Shown here piece after piece: positions 9,052 to 18,662 of a stretch of DNA of 64,000 nt; position 1 is the stretch's first letter, and every line of letters begins with the position of its first letter. Source of the stretch: Elusimicrobiota bacterium (GTDB lineage Bacteria > Elusimicrobiota > Elusimicrobia > FEN-1173). The translations under genes were made by a program, and so were the position numbers. The notes beneath the pieces are model-generated. The model was not told where the DNA came from, did no database searches, and saw nothing but the letters and a program-made list of their open reading frames with translations. The stretch lies in contig JADKHR010000001.1 of NCBI GenBank assembly GCA_016721625.1, forward strand, positions 310,001-374,000. Reading direction: 5' to 3'.

Positions 9052-9109
9052 CGGTAACATTTCATATGAGTTGACGATCCCGGCTTCGGTAACATTTTAG
9101 ATGAGTTGA
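9052..9109. repeat. Right IS terminus: two direct copies of the end repeat
   Basis: Copies at 9052-9074 and 9084-9109 are inverted relative to those at the left terminus. The outer copy ends ATGAGTTGA. The same doubled arrangement occurs at both ends of the element. Confidence 0.8.
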
Positions 9110-9153
9110 TTCGCCGAGGTTAAGCGCGAGGCGAAAACTTATACAATAGAGGC

Positions 9154-9582
9154 ATGTCAATCAACGGGCGCATCCGGGCGATGTGGGTGGTTGTATGGAC
9201 GTTGGCGGGGTGCGGCGCCAAGGCCGACCCCTTCGTCGATGTTTCGGCCCCCGAATCGGCCAAGATTCTCGAAGACTCCGCCACGTTTTTGTTGGACGTT
9301 CGAACGCGGGAAGAATATGGCTCGGGCCATCTCGCCCAGGCCACTCTCATCCCTTTGCAAGAGCTTGAACAACGATTAGCGGAGCTCCCGCCTCAAAAAG
9401 ACCGGCCCTTTCTGATCTATTGTCGATCGGGGAACCGGTCTGTTTCCGCCGCGCAGATACTCGCCAAGCATGGCTACACAAAGGTGTTCAACTTGAAAGG
9501 CGGGATCAAGGCGTGGGTCCAACACAAGTTTCCGGTGGAAATGAAGAAGGGCAACGAGACGCCGGGCTTGCGAAAAGAGTGA
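9154..9582 (+). CDS. Rhodanese-domain lipoprotein
   Basis: The 142-residue product carries a lipobox (TLAGC, Cys20), so it should be membrane-anchored in the periplasm. A single rhodanese domain follows (about residues 27-128), with FLLDVRTREEY and the active-site loop YCRSGNRS, in which Cys90 would carry the persulfide. The final strand-helix motif VFNLKGGIKAW is typical. Such proteins transfer sulfane sulfur; the actual donor and acceptor are unknown. It precedes the sulfatase-maturase gene, in line with a local sulfur theme. Confidence 0.85.
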   Translation: MSINGRIRAMWVVVWTLAGCGAKADPFVDVSAPESAKILEDSATFLLDVRTREEYGSGHLAQATLIPLQELEQRLAELPPQKDRPFLIYCRSGNRSVSAAQILAKHGYTKVFNLKGGIKAWVQHKFPVEMKKGNETPGLRKE

Positions 9583-9656
9583 TGACCCCAACCTGAAGGT
9601 CCCGGAAGGGCTGTTTCCCAGGTCCCCGTCTCCTTGAAATTCTTGAATAACACACG

Positions 9657-10948
9657 ATGAACCCAAACACTTTTAATAAATACCAAATGCCGGGAATCCT
9701 GGGCGCCCTGGGACAGCGGCGGTTTCATGTCATGGCTAAACCGGCGGGGTCCACCTGCAATTTGGATTGCAAATATTGTTTTTACCTTAGCAAAGAAAGC
9801 CTTCCCGGGGGCCCGGGGCGGGGCGAATGTCGGATGAGCTCCTTGAGAAATTCATCAAGCAATACATCGACGGCGTCACGGGGGAGGAAGTTGTTTTCAG
9901 CTGGCAAGGGGGGGAACCCACCCTTCGCGGTTTGGACTTTTTCCGTAAAGTCGTCGATCTCCAGAAGAAATACGCAAAACCCAACCAACGCATCGAAAAC
10001 GATCTCCAAACCAACGGCACGCTTCTCAATGAGGAATGGGCGGCTTTTTTGAAGGAGCACCGATTTCTGGTGGGGCTCAGCATTGACGGGCCTCGGGAAC
10101 TTCACGATCTTTACCGCGTCACCAAAAATCAACGTCCCACCTTTGACGCGGTTTTCGGGGCGGCCAAACTTTTAATGAAGCACGGAGTTCCCTTCAATAC
10201 CCTCACCTGCGTCAACCGAATCAATGCCAAACGTCCCAAGGACGTCTATCGCTTTCTTCGCCAAGAACTGAATTCAACCACCATTCAGTTTATTCCCATC
10301 GTGGAATACAAGGGCTTTGAAACCACAGCTCCCTACACATGGGATTCCGACAAACTTCCCAAAGACGGCGCGCCCGAGGCGCGCCCGGGCCATCCTCAGT
10401 CCATCGTCACGGACTGGTCCGTGGATCCCTATGACTGGGGGGATTTCCTCATCGGCGCTTTTGATGTGTGGATTCGCAAAGACGTGGGCAAAGTGCTGGT
10501 CAACCATTTCGAGACGCTCGTGGCACAACATTTGGGTCTGCCGTCCCAGATGTGCGTATACAGCGAGATCTGCGGAAAAGGCGTCGCCATCGAACACAAC
10601 GGCGACGTCTACGCCTGCGATCATTTCGTTTACCCAGAATATCGAACGGGCAATATTCGAAACCGGCCGCTGTCAGAGTTGGTGTTCTCTCCCACTCAGG
10701 TGAAATTCGGATATGCCAAAAGCGAAATGCTTCCCGCCTTTTGTCGAAAGTGCTCTTATCTCAATGACTGCTGGGGCGAATGTCCCAAGAACAGAATCAT
10801 TCGCACGGAAGACGGCGAGCCGGGTTTGAATTATTTGTGCCGAGGTTTTAAAAAATATTTCAAACACGCGATTCCCAAGGTGGAAAAAATTGTTCAGCGA
10901 ATAAAAGCATCGCCGACGGCGCCCATCCCTCGAATGGAGAGGCAATAA
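9657..10948 (+). CDS. Anaerobic sulfatase-maturating enzyme (radical SAM/SPASM), frameshifted
   Basis: This radical SAM enzyme converts the active-site Cys or Ser of sulfatases to C-alpha-formylglycine. The N-terminal part has the iron-sulfur motif CNLDCKYC (Cys34, 38, 41) in MAKPAGSTCNLDCKYCFYL. The rest (MSDELLEKFIKQYIDG, VFSWQGGEPTLRGLDFF) continues in another frame from about 9827. The shift lies in the G/C-rich run at about 9808-9826. The C-terminal SPASM cysteines are present (CVYSEICGKG, YACDHF, CRKCSYLNDCWGECP). The restored length, about 430 residues, suits the family. A Cys-type sulfatase follows directly and two Ser-type sulfatases lie further on, which are the likely substrates. 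Start at 9657 is not firm: ATG 9687 is also possible and no strong ribosome-binding site is seen. Confidence 0.85.
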
Positions 10949-11116
10949 GGGAGTCATCGGTTGAAAGCGAAATAATATTGAACCATTCAACAACGCGAAC
11001 ACCAATGAATGGCAAGCGAGTTGGCGCACGTGTTGCGAGGAGCGTGTGAAAGATGTAGATCAGTTATGACGTTTGGGCCCAATAAGAAATGACCGCCAAC
11101 AGGAGATAACTTTATC

Positions 11117-12925
11117 ATGACCAACACTCGTGCACAAAACGTCTTGACCGCTGGTTTGATGGGCGTCATTGCCTCGGGGGCCGCGTCCCATCCCGCCACC
11201 GCCGCGACAAACGACGGGGCCAAACGCCCGAATATCGTCCTCATTCTTGGGGATGACCTGGGGTATTCCGATATCGGCGCCTTCGGAAGCGAGATCAAAA
11301 CCCCCAACCTTGACTCGCTGGCGAAAGAAGGCCTTCGTTTTACGCAATTTTACACCCATGCCACCTGTTCCCCGACGCGGTCCTGCTTGTTGACGGGTGT
11401 GGACACGCACCTCAACGGGATGGGCAACATGGACGAGTGGACTGCCCCAAACCAGATGGGGAAAGAAGGCTATGAGGGTTATCTGAATGACCGCGTCGCG
11501 ACCATGCCGCAACTTCTCAAAGATTCCGGCTACCACACCTATATGGCCGGCAAATGGCATTTGGGGAAAGCACCCCACCTAATCCCCGCGGCGCGCGGGT
11601 TCGAGCGCGACTTTTCACTCCTGGACGGCGCCGGGTCTTACTGGGACATGAAGAACTTCACGGCGTATATGCCGAAGTCGGTCTACACCGAGGATGGCCG
11701 TTACCTTAAAAAGCTTCCAAAAAACTATTACGCCACTAAGACATACACCGACAAAATCATCAGTCACATCGAATCAAACCGTGGCGATGGGAAACCTTTC
11801 TTCGCCTATGTCTCGCATCAGGCTCCCCACGACCCCTATCATTTGCCCAAAGATTGGCGTAACCGCCACGTGGGCGAATACGACAAGGGGTGGGACGCCT
11901 TGCGCGCATCCCGCCTCAAACGCCAGAAGGAGCTTGGTCTCTTGCCGGAGGGCACCGAACTCTCGGAGCGCATGTGGTTTGTTCCCGATCCCAATCTTCT
12001 GGCCCCGGCCTCGCGCGCCATCCTGGGCAAAAAGATGGAGCTGTACGCCGGGATGGTGGAAAACATGGACCACCATGTGGGACGCCTGATTGATTATTTG
12101 AAGAAGATCGGCGAATACGACAACACGATCTTCATCGTGTTCGGCGACAATGGCGCCGAAGGGACGGACCTTTTCCAAATGATCGCCGGCACGCCCGGCA
12201 CTCGGGATTACCTCTTCGCCTCGATCCATTGGTCCCAAACCCATCCCAACGCGTGGGGCGACCCTGGCTCCTACGTGGGGTATGGCCCCATGTGGGCGCA
12301 GGTGTCCATGACGCCTTTCAGCCAATACAAGGGATATATGGGGGAAGGCGGGATTCGCAACGCCTTGATTGTGAGCGGCCCAGTTGTCAAACGTGAAAAA
12401 GGAAGCATCAACAACGGAGTGATGAGCGTGGTGGACATCATGCCTACCCTGCTGGAAGTCGCCGGCGCCTCGTATCCCAAAACCGTCAACGGCCAGGAGC
12501 TCCCGCCGTTAATCGGCAAATCCTGGACAAAAGTTCTTTCCGGCAAAGAAGATTCTCCCCGGTCAAGCCAGGATTATTTGGCCTGGGAGATTTTTGGCAA
12601 CCGCGCGATTCGGCAGGGCGACTGGAAATTGCGCTGGCAATACAAACCCTACGGCACGGAGGAATGGGAATTGTTCAATGTGGCCAAAGACGTCGCGGAA
12701 CGCCAAGATCTCGCCTCCCAGGAACCCGGCCGAGTCAAGGCGCTCGTGTCCCTGTGGGACGACTATGTCAAAGCCAACAACGTTATTCTACCCAACCGCG
12801 TGATGGCGGAGGGCATGGTCAAAAAAATGCCGGACCGCTACCCTGTGGAAGCGGGCTATCCGCCTCTTATTTATAAAAAACAGTTCGTGCCGCCGGCCGA
12901 CATGATGTCCGATCCAAAGGAGTAA
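11117..12925 (+). CDS. Arylsulfatase, Cys-type
   Basis: A 602-residue sulfatase of the alkaline-phosphatase-like superfamily. The N-terminus has an export signal ending near ATA-ATN. The metal-binding motif is NIVLILGDDLGYSD (residues 39-52) and the formylglycine site is CSPTR (Cys84-Arg88), i.e. Cys-type. The second motif (GKWHLGK) and a C-terminal FGDNG metal site are both present. It should hydrolyse sulfate esters in the periplasm after maturation of Cys84. An AGGAG lies about 12 bases before the ATG. It lies downstream of the maturase and 6 bases before an outer-membrane transporter gene, suggesting an import-and-desulfation unit. The specific substrate is unknown. Confidence 0.93.
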   Translation: MTNTRAQNVLTAGLMGVIASGAASHPATAATNDGAKRPNIVLILGDDLGYSDIGAFGSEIKTPNLDSLAKEGLRFTQFYTHATCSPTRSCLLTGVDTHLNGMGNMDEWTAPNQMGKEGYEGYLNDRVATMPQLLKDSGYHTYMAGKWHLGKAPHLIPAARGFERDFSLLDGAGSYWDMKNFTAYMPKSVYTEDGRYLKKLPKNYYATKTYTDKIISHIESNRGDGKPFFAYVSHQAPHDPYHLPKDWRNRHVGEYDKGWDALRASRLKRQKELGLLPEGTELSERMWFVPDPNLLAPASRAILGKKMELYAGMVENMDHHVGRLIDYLKKIGEYDNTIFIVFGDNGAEGTDLFQMIAGTPGTRDYLFASIHWSQTHPNAWGDPGSYVGYGPMWAQVSMTPFSQYKGYMGEGGIRNALIVSGPVVKREKGSINNGVMSVVDIMPTLLEVAGASYPKTVNGQELPPLIGKSWTKVLSGKEDSPRSSQDYLAWEIFGNRAIRQGDWKLRWQYKPYGTEEWELFNVAKDVAERQDLASQEPGRVKALVSLWDDYVKANNVILPNRVMAEGMVKKMPDRYPVEAGYPPLIYKKQFVPPADMMSDPKE

Positions 12926-12931
12926 ACGTCC

Positions 12932-13918
12932 ATGACCACTCACCCTCGTTCAACGCTTAAAATCAAAACGGCGTTCACCGCGCTTCTATTGTCCGGCCCG
13001 ATGCTGGCGCAGGCCCTCGTGCCGCCGCGCTTCTACTGGAAAAGCCTCGCGGGAGCCAACGCCGTGCCGGTCATTTCTCAACACTTGAACGGCAACGCCA
13101 ACCCTCTTGATCCGGCGCACGTTGTTAACGCGAACGCAAGCATCGATGCGGATATTAATGTGGTCGGTTTCGCGAAAATGTTGCCGGTGTTCGACCGCAC
13201 GCTGACCGTGGCTTTTTTGGAGCCCATGGGCCGTATTTCCAGTACCGCCATCGTAGGCCCCACCACGGTGGTCGAAACCGCCTCTGGGTATGGGGACCCG
13301 ATGCTGGAGCTGGGGTTGAACATCATCGGGCCTAAAGCCATCAAGAACATTCCCGACCTCCTGCGTTATGAGCCGAAGTTTTCTCTCGACGTGATCCTCG
13401 ACGTGGCGGCTCCTCTGGGAGAGTATGACAGCGAGCAGGCAGTAAATTTAGGCCAAAACCGCTGGTACGGCCGGGTGGGCGCGCCCCTCGTCTGGCAAAT
13501 CGGCCCCTGGGTCCCTGGACGACGCACCACCTTCGAACTTCTTCCCTCCGTTTGGATGTTCACGGACAACACCAATTACGTGAACGGTAAAAAATTGAAA
13601 ACCGATCCCATGTTTCAATGGGAAGCCCATTTGACGCGGGATTTTACGGATAACTTTTGGTTTTCCTTGGATGGGAACCAGATGACGGGTGGCAAGTCGA
13701 CGGTGAATGGGGTGGAGGGCACATCGTTGAACAATTTAGGCGTCGGCCTCACGCTTGGGTATCAGATTACGGACAACCTGTCTCTCACCACCGCCTACAT
13801 GTCCACGATCAACGACAGTTCTCCCAGCGACCTCAAAATGGACGGGGTCACTTTGTCCCTCACCTACGGGTGGCACAAAATTGTGGAAGGCCAGAAACGG
13901 TTGCATTCCGGCCATTAA
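12932..13918 (+). CDS. Outer-membrane transporter of the phenol-degradation MetA type
   Basis: The 328-residue protein has a signal peptide (hydrophobic TAFTALLLSGPMLAQA) and a beta-strand-rich mature part. VVGFAKMLPVFDRTLTVAF, VAAPLGEYDSEQAVNLGQNRW and NLGVGLTLGYQITDNLSL match the family called MetA-pathway of phenol degradation, putative outer-membrane channels. It begins 6 bases after the sulfatase stop, so it is probably co-expressed and could admit the sulfated substrate. GTCACTTTGTCCCT encodes the terminal strand region before a short tail. Confidence 0.85.
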   Translation: MTTHPRSTLKIKTAFTALLLSGPMLAQALVPPRFYWKSLAGANAVPVISQHLNGNANPLDPAHVVNANASIDADINVVGFAKMLPVFDRTLTVAFLEPMGRISSTAIVGPTTVVETASGYGDPMLELGLNIIGPKAIKNIPDLLRYEPKFSLDVILDVAAPLGEYDSEQAVNLGQNRWYGRVGAPLVWQIGPWVPGRRTTFELLPSVWMFTDNTNYVNGKKLKTDPMFQWEAHLTRDFTDNFWFSLDGNQMTGGKSTVNGVEGTSLNNLGVGLTLGYQITDNLSLTTAYMSTINDSSPSDLKMDGVTLSLTYGWHKIVEGQKRLHSGH

Positions 13919-13967
13919 AATGAGAACGCGTCGCTTACCTGGGTTTCTTTAAGATAATAGAGCCGTT

Positions 13968-14420
13968 GTGAAAAAAATAATTATTGGGAATGCAACGTTT
14001 GTCTTTATCCTTCCTTTTCTGGTGATGTGTTTGGGATGCAAAGAAAAGGCTTCGGACAGCGCCCAACGCCTTCAGCTGGAAATGGATAATTCAAAGGCGT
14101 CGATCACGAAAACCATTAAAGATTCTGACCGGGCGGACAAGATTATTGCCCTTTCCGAAAAGCTGGCGCCGTTGTTCCGGGAAATGGAAGCACAACAGTC
14201 GGTCTTTCAGAAGGAGTGTTTGGCTTCAATCGAGAGGTTCGAGACCACGCCGGCTGATTTGAAAATGCTGACCGAAAATTACCGCGAAAAACGCGGGGCG
14301 TTGAGAAATGAGTGCTTGCTTATTCGTCAGCAAATGGCGGAACTCATGACGGACGAGGAATGGAAGCGGCTCCTTTCTTCGCGTCAGCGATTGCTAAAAC
14401 AAGTTTTTAACTCTTTTTAA
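13968..14420 (+). CDS. Small lipoprotein, helical
   Basis: A 150-residue product with a lipobox (CLGC, Cys24) after a hydrophobic N-terminus. The rest is a charged, mostly helical region with probable coiled-coil character (EKLAPLFREMEAQQSVFQKE, LIRQQMAELMTDEEWKRLL). The start is a GTG. A second small exported gene follows 12 bases later with similar composition (both richer in A/T than the sulfatase genes), so the two may form a pair. Function unknown. Confidence 0.65.
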   Translation: MKKIIIGNATFVFILPFLVMCLGCKEKASDSAQRLQLEMDNSKASITKTIKDSDRADKIIALSEKLAPLFREMEAQQSVFQKECLASIERFETTPADLKMLTENYREKRGALRNECLLIRQQMAELMTDEEWKRLLSSRQRLLKQVFNSF

Positions 14421-14432
14421 AGCAGGGGACCA

Positions 14433-14807
14433 ATGATTTGGGCCTTATTGGCGATTCTTATTTTTGGTGGGGGGAGTTCGGCTCCATTTCTGCATGCCAC
14501 GAAAATCGTGAAAAAACAGCAAAAACAAATCTTGCTTGACAAGGTCCGGGAAAAGGAGGCCAATCAATCGCTGAATAACATTAAAGGATTGTACAAGGAA
14601 TATCAGAAATCCGGCCGCGAATTGGCTTCGCCGTTTGAATCTGTTGTTAAACGCCGAAACGCGTCGACGGAAGAGTATCTGGATGTTTTACGCAAGTTCG
14701 ACGATGCCGAAAAATCCTGGGAGGATAAAAATTTCCAGGCATTGATGGATTACAAAAGCCATTTTAGCCCTTCTGAATGGGCGCTCCTTTTCAAAACCTT
14801 CAAATAA
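14433..14807 (+). CDS. Small membrane-anchored helical protein
   Basis: The 124-residue product has one N-terminal hydrophobic segment (MIWALLAILIFGGGSSAPFL) then a Lys/Glu-rich helical region (KIVKKQQKQILLDKVREKEA). An AGGGGACCA ribosome-binding site precedes the ATG. Its C-terminal phrase SPSEWALLFKTF resembles TDEEWKRLL in the upstream lipoprotein, so the two may be diverged relatives acting together. Unknown function. Confidence 0.65.
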   Translation: MIWALLAILIFGGGSSAPFLHATKIVKKQQKQILLDKVREKEANQSLNNIKGLYKEYQKSGRELASPFESVVKRRNASTEEYLDVLRKFDDAEKSWEDKNFQALMDYKSHFSPSEWALLFKTFK

Positions 14808-14856
14808 TGGTTTTATGATTGAAATTACGCGGCTCGGTGTGATAAGGGGGAAAGAG

Positions 14857-15673
14857 ATGATTAAACGACTTGCGATGTTCACTTTTGGAATGGGTCTGGT
14901 CGGGTTGACGATTTGGTCCAGTCCCCTTTCGGACGCAAAGACACCAGCCACAGCGCAAAATAACCCAAACGCGTGGCGTTTCGACATCACTCCCTATTTC
15001 TTTGCCGCGGGACTGAACGGAACGACCGGTGTGAACTCCGTGACCGGCGATGTCGATATGAGTTTCGGCGACATTCTCGAAAATCTGGACGCGGGGTTCA
15101 TGGGTTTGATCGAGGCGCAACGCGGGCCCTGGTCGTTTGCCTTTGAAGGGGTGTATTTTTAAATTAAAGGACGAAAAGACCCGCTCCTGGCAGGGGCCCA
15201 TAGGCAATTCCAATAGCGGCACTCTGGAAGCCACGATGACGGAAGAAATTTATCAGTTATCCGCGGGATACCGTGTGGTCGACAAAAAGGGGTCGGTGGA
15301 CGTGATCGGCGCGGCGCGCGCCACCACCATTTCTGCGCGGCTAAACCTTGCCGCCACCACTGGCGCGGACTTATTGCCTGATGGAAGTCGTAGCGTTGAC
15401 GGCCGTGAAAATTGGTGGGACCCGGTGATCGGCGTTCGGGGTCTCTACCCGCTGGCGAAGAAGTGGACGGCCGTGGGGGCCGCGGACATCGGCGGGTTTG
15501 GCGTCGGTTCCGACCTCACCTATCAGCTCCTGGCGGGAATCAATTGGCAGTTCGCCAAAAGCGTTTCCGCTAAGTTCGGTTATCGAACCTTATACCAGGA
15601 TTACGAAAAAGACGGTTTTATCTGGGACATGACCGCAAGCGGCTTCTACCTAGGAGCGGGGTTTCAGTTTTAA
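14857..15673 (+). CDS. Outer-membrane protein, frameshifted
   Basis: A signal peptide (MIKRLAMFTFGMGLVGLTIW) is preceded by an AGGGGGAAAGAG ribosome-binding site. The barrel-like sequence begins WRFDITPYFFAAGLNG and ends FYLGAGFQF, with a terminal Phe. The frame breaks in a run of five T at 15156-15160: removing one T joins AFEGVYF to KLKDEKTRSW without loss. The restored length is about 270 residues. It is related to the protein encoded at 38025 (the same WxFxxTPYFxFA opening and similar domain length). An uncharacterised outer-membrane family. Confidence 0.7.
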
Positions 15674-15757
15674 TTCTCTATCGTTCCCGACTTGTTTTTA
15701 ATAGGATGGTTCTATCGACGTGGACGGCATAAAACGACAGTTCGTGGAGGCAAGCCC

Positions 15758-18169
15758 ATGCAATTTAAAGAAAAAACATTAACCCGAATTGGCGCCTGGG
15801 TGTCGGCGGGGTCGCTACTTTTGGGGAACGCGGCTCCGGTCGTGGCCGCCAAAACCGAAAATCAGGACCCGCTCGATCGCACCATTCTTCCACTGCGCGA
15901 ACCCGTTTATCCGACCAGCCGTGTGCTGGATGTGCGGAACGCCACGCCGCCGACTCATTCGGCTGTTCAACCGCCGGCCGGCGCGCCGAACGTTATGGTG
16001 GTTCTCTTGGACGATTTGGGGTTTGGCGGGACGAGCGCCTTTGGCGGGCCGGTTCCCACGGAGACATTCGACCAGATCTCCCGCGAGGGTTTGCGGTATA
16101 ACAACTTCCATACGACCGCCGTGTCTTCACCTACTCGGGCGGCTTTGAAAAGCGGGCGCAATCATCACGTCAACAACATGGGCGCTATCATTGAGACGGG
16201 CACCGCCTTCCCCGGGAACACTGGGCAAATTCCCGCCAATGTGGCGCCGTTGGCGGAGATGTTACGCTTAAACGGCTACGGCACCGGCGCTTTCGGCAAG
16301 TGGCATGAATTGGCGGCCTGGGAGGCGAGCGCGTCTGGCCCCTTTGACCGTTGGCCGACGCGGCAAGGGTTCGATAAATTTTATGGATTTCTGGGAGGAG
16401 AGACCAATCAGTGGGCCCCGTTTGTGTACGACGGGACCACCGCCGTGGAGCTTCCTGAAGATCCCCAGTATCATTTCATGGCGGACATGACGGACAAAGC
16501 CATCTCCTGGATGAAGTTTCAAAAGGCCCTGGCGCCGGAAAAGCCTTTCTTTATGTACTTCGCCCCCGGCGCCACCCACGCGCCCCACCATGTGCCGGCT
16601 GAGTGGATTGCGAAATGGAAAGGCAAGTTTGACGGCGGCTGGGATGTCCTCCGCAAAGAGATTTTGGCTCGCCAGATCAAACTCGGCATTGTGCCCAAGG
16701 GAACCAAACTGGCGCCCAAACCCGACGCCATTCCGGATTGGGACAAATTGACGAAAGATCAAAGAACGCTGTTCGCCCACCAATTCGAAGTGTTCGCCGC
16801 CTTTTTGGATTATACGGACCATCACATCGGACGTTTGATCAAAGCGGTCGAAGAGACCGGCCAAATGGATAACACGATGGTGGTCTTCATTTATGGCGAC
16901 AACGGCACCAGCGCCGAGGGCGGCGCCAACGGAATGTTCAGTGAGATGACTTATTTTAACGGCGTGCAGGAAAAAGTGGAGGACATGCTGAAAGTCATGG
17001 ACAAGTGGGGCGGGCCCGAAACCTATCCCCACATGGCCGCGGGCTGGGCCGTCGCCCTCGACACGCCCTACACCTGGACCAAACAGGTCGGCTCCGATCC
17101 GGGCGGCACAAAAGTTGGCATGGCCATCCGCTGGCCCCGTGGGATCAAGGCAAAAAACCAAATCCGTTCCCAATTCGCCCACGTGATTGACGTGGCGCCG
17201 ACGATTCTTGAGGCGGCGGGGCTTCCGGAACCCAAGGTGGTCAACGGCGTCCCGCAACGTCCCATGGACGGGGTGAGTATGCTCTATTCCTTTAACGATC
17301 CCAAAGCCAAAGAGCGTCACACCACTCAATATTTCGAAATGTTCGGAAACCGCGCCATTTACAACAACGGATGGTACGCGCGCACCATTCACCGCGCCCC
17401 TTGGGAACCCAAACCCCGTCGCCCGCTGGCGGATGACATCTGGGAACTCTACGACCTGCGCAAGGACTTCAGTTTGGTGACCGACCTGTCTAAAGCCAAT
17501 CCCAAAAAGCTGGAGGAACTCAAAGCCTTGTTCATGCAAGAGGCGGAAAAGAACTACGCCCTGCCGATCGACGATCGCGTGTTTGAACGGATCATCGCTT
17601 CCAACGTTGGACGGCCGGACCTCATGGCTGGCCGTACGTCGATCACCCTGGCCGAGGGGATGGTGGGGATGACTGAGAACACATTCCTCAACATCAAAAA
17701 CCGCTCAAAAACCATCACCGCCGAGATTGACGTTCCCACGACGGGGGGGCAAGGGATCGTCATGGCCCAGGGAGGACGGTTTGGGGGCTGGGCGGTTTAT
17801 GTGAAAGACGGGATTCCGGGCTATGACTATAACTTCCTGGGGATGCAACGTTTCACCGTCGCCGGGAAAGAAAAATTAAAACCTGGCCCCGCCACCCTGC
17901 GGTTTGAATTCGCTTACGACGGGGGAGGCGTTGGCAAAGGGGGGCTGGGCACCCTCTACGTTGATGGGAAAAAAGTTGCGGAGGGCCGAATTGAGCGAAC
18001 CCAGCCGGCCATCTTCTCCGCCGACGAAACGGCGGATGTGGGGATTGATTTGGCCTCGCCGGTGGTGGAAACCATCGGCGCGGAGCGGGCATCCAAATTC
18101 ACCGGAAAAATCAACCGCGTGACGGTGGAGGTGGCCCCTCTGCCCGACCCCGTTTCAAAGGGGAAGTAG
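15758..18169 (+). CDS. Arylsulfatase, Ser-type, long form
   Basis: An 803-residue periplasmic sulfatase. The signal peptide is followed by the metal motif NVMVVLLDDLGFGG (residues 78-91). The formylglycine site reads SSPTR (Ser123-Arg127) where most family members have Cys, so it is Ser-type. Other active-site motifs are GKWHE and YGDNGTSAEGG. The C-terminal 200 residues form a beta-rich extension (GGWAVYVKDGIPGYDYNF, TLYVDGKKVAEGRI) usual in the roughly 800-residue arylsulfatases. The ATG at 15758 follows GTGGAGGCAAGCCC. It is a paralogue of the gene at 24015. Its Ser would be oxidised by the maturase encoded at 9657. Substrate unknown. Confidence 0.92.
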   Translation: MQFKEKTLTRIGAWVSAGSLLLGNAAPVVAAKTENQDPLDRTILPLREPVYPTSRVLDVRNATPPTHSAVQPPAGAPNVMVVLLDDLGFGGTSAFGGPVPTETFDQISREGLRYNNFHTTAVSSPTRAALKSGRNHHVNNMGAIIETGTAFPGNTGQIPANVAPLAEMLRLNGYGTGAFGKWHELAAWEASASGPFDRWPTRQGFDKFYGFLGGETNQWAPFVYDGTTAVELPEDPQYHFMADMTDKAISWMKFQKALAPEKPFFMYFAPGATHAPHHVPAEWIAKWKGKFDGGWDVLRKEILARQIKLGIVPKGTKLAPKPDAIPDWDKLTKDQRTLFAHQFEVFAAFLDYTDHHIGRLIKAVEETGQMDNTMVVFIYGDNGTSAEGGANGMFSEMTYFNGVQEKVEDMLKVMDKWGGPETYPHMAAGWAVALDTPYTWTKQVGSDPGGTKVGMAIRWPRGIKAKNQIRSQFAHVIDVAPTILEAAGLPEPKVVNGVPQRPMDGVSMLYSFNDPKAKERHTTQYFEMFGNRAIYNNGWYARTIHRAPWEPKPRRPLADDIWELYDLRKDFSLVTDLSKANPKKLEELKALFMQEAEKNYALPIDDRVFERIIASNVGRPDLMAGRTSITLAEGMVGMTENTFLNIKNRSKTITAEIDVPTTGGQGIVMAQGGRFGGWAVYVKDGIPGYDYNFLGMQRFTVAGKEKLKPGPATLRFEFAYDGGGVGKGGLGTLYVDGKKVAEGRIERTQPAIFSADETADVGIDLASPVVETIGAERASKFTGKINRVTVEVAPLPDPVSKGK

Positions 18170-18175
18170 GGGGGG

Positions 18176-18580
18176 CTAAAGATCACTACTTTTTAAGGAA
18201 TAGCTGGTGCTTCGTCCGGCGGCCGAGTCCTTTGCTAAGATGCCGTGGTCCACAAGTTCAATAATATTCCGTTGAGCCGTGTCCTGTGAGCACTTGGCCA
18301 TCTTTGCCCATTTGGATGAAGAAAGTTTTCCTTCAAAAGTTCCGTCCAGGAGTTTTTTCAACATAAACCGTTGACGCTCCTTCAACCCGAGATGGGCATA
18401 GGTCTTCCAGAACTGGTCCTTTCTGAACACAGCGGCCAAGGAACCCTCCGCCCCTGCAATGGCTCGATCCAAGCATTCCAAAAACCAATTCATCCACTCT
18501 GTTATATCCAACGGGCCTTTTTGGGTTCGCTCAAGCACATCATAGTATTCCGTGCGCTCACGGCGAATTTGCGCGGACAT
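18176..18580 (-). pseudogene. C-terminal remnant of a Fic-family protein
   Basis: The 134-residue frame begins in mid-domain (MSAQIRRERTEYYDVLERTQ). In Fic proteins with an N-terminal DUF4172 domain this sequence follows the catalytic motif. The catalytic HxFx(D/E)GNGR motif and everything N-terminal are absent upstream. The remaining part holds the linker helix (PLDITEWMNWFLECLDRAI) and a winged-helix domain (KWAKMAKCSQDTAQRNIIELVDHGIL). It is convergent with the sulfatase and ends 6 bases from its stop. This is a truncated gene, not a functional AMP-transferase. Confidence 0.75.
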
Positions 18581-18662
18581 GCTGTAAAATGGTGTGGTAG
18601 CATATTCGCCGGGCTCAATTCGAATAATGGCGTATTAACAAAACAAATGTTAAACTTTAAAA

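Larger units (their letters stand above)
7631..9109 (-). mobile_element. Insertion sequence with DDE transposase and doubled ends
   Basis: About 1.48 kb bounded by imperfect inverted repeats. The left outer end is 7631-7657 and the right outer end 9084-9109; both read TCAACTCAT, then 2-3 variable bases, then AAAATGTTACCGAAG. A second, inner copy of the same motif is present at each end (7667-7690 and 9052-9074), in the same orientation as the outer copy of that end. No target-site duplication was obvious. The element sits between two divergent genes and does not visibly break one. Confidence 0.85.

Noticed and set aside
7536..9095. A 519-codon open frame on the minus strand, larger than the transposase frame
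   Set aside because: It overlaps the transposase in another frame, its product is Pro/Arg-rich without a domain, and the transposase has a perfect ribosome-binding site and catalytic motifs.
16268..17539. A 423-codon minus-strand frame opposite the second sulfatase
   Set aside because: It is antisense to a well-conserved gene, has a His/Gly/Val-rich composition typical of reverse-strand shadows, and shows no domain.
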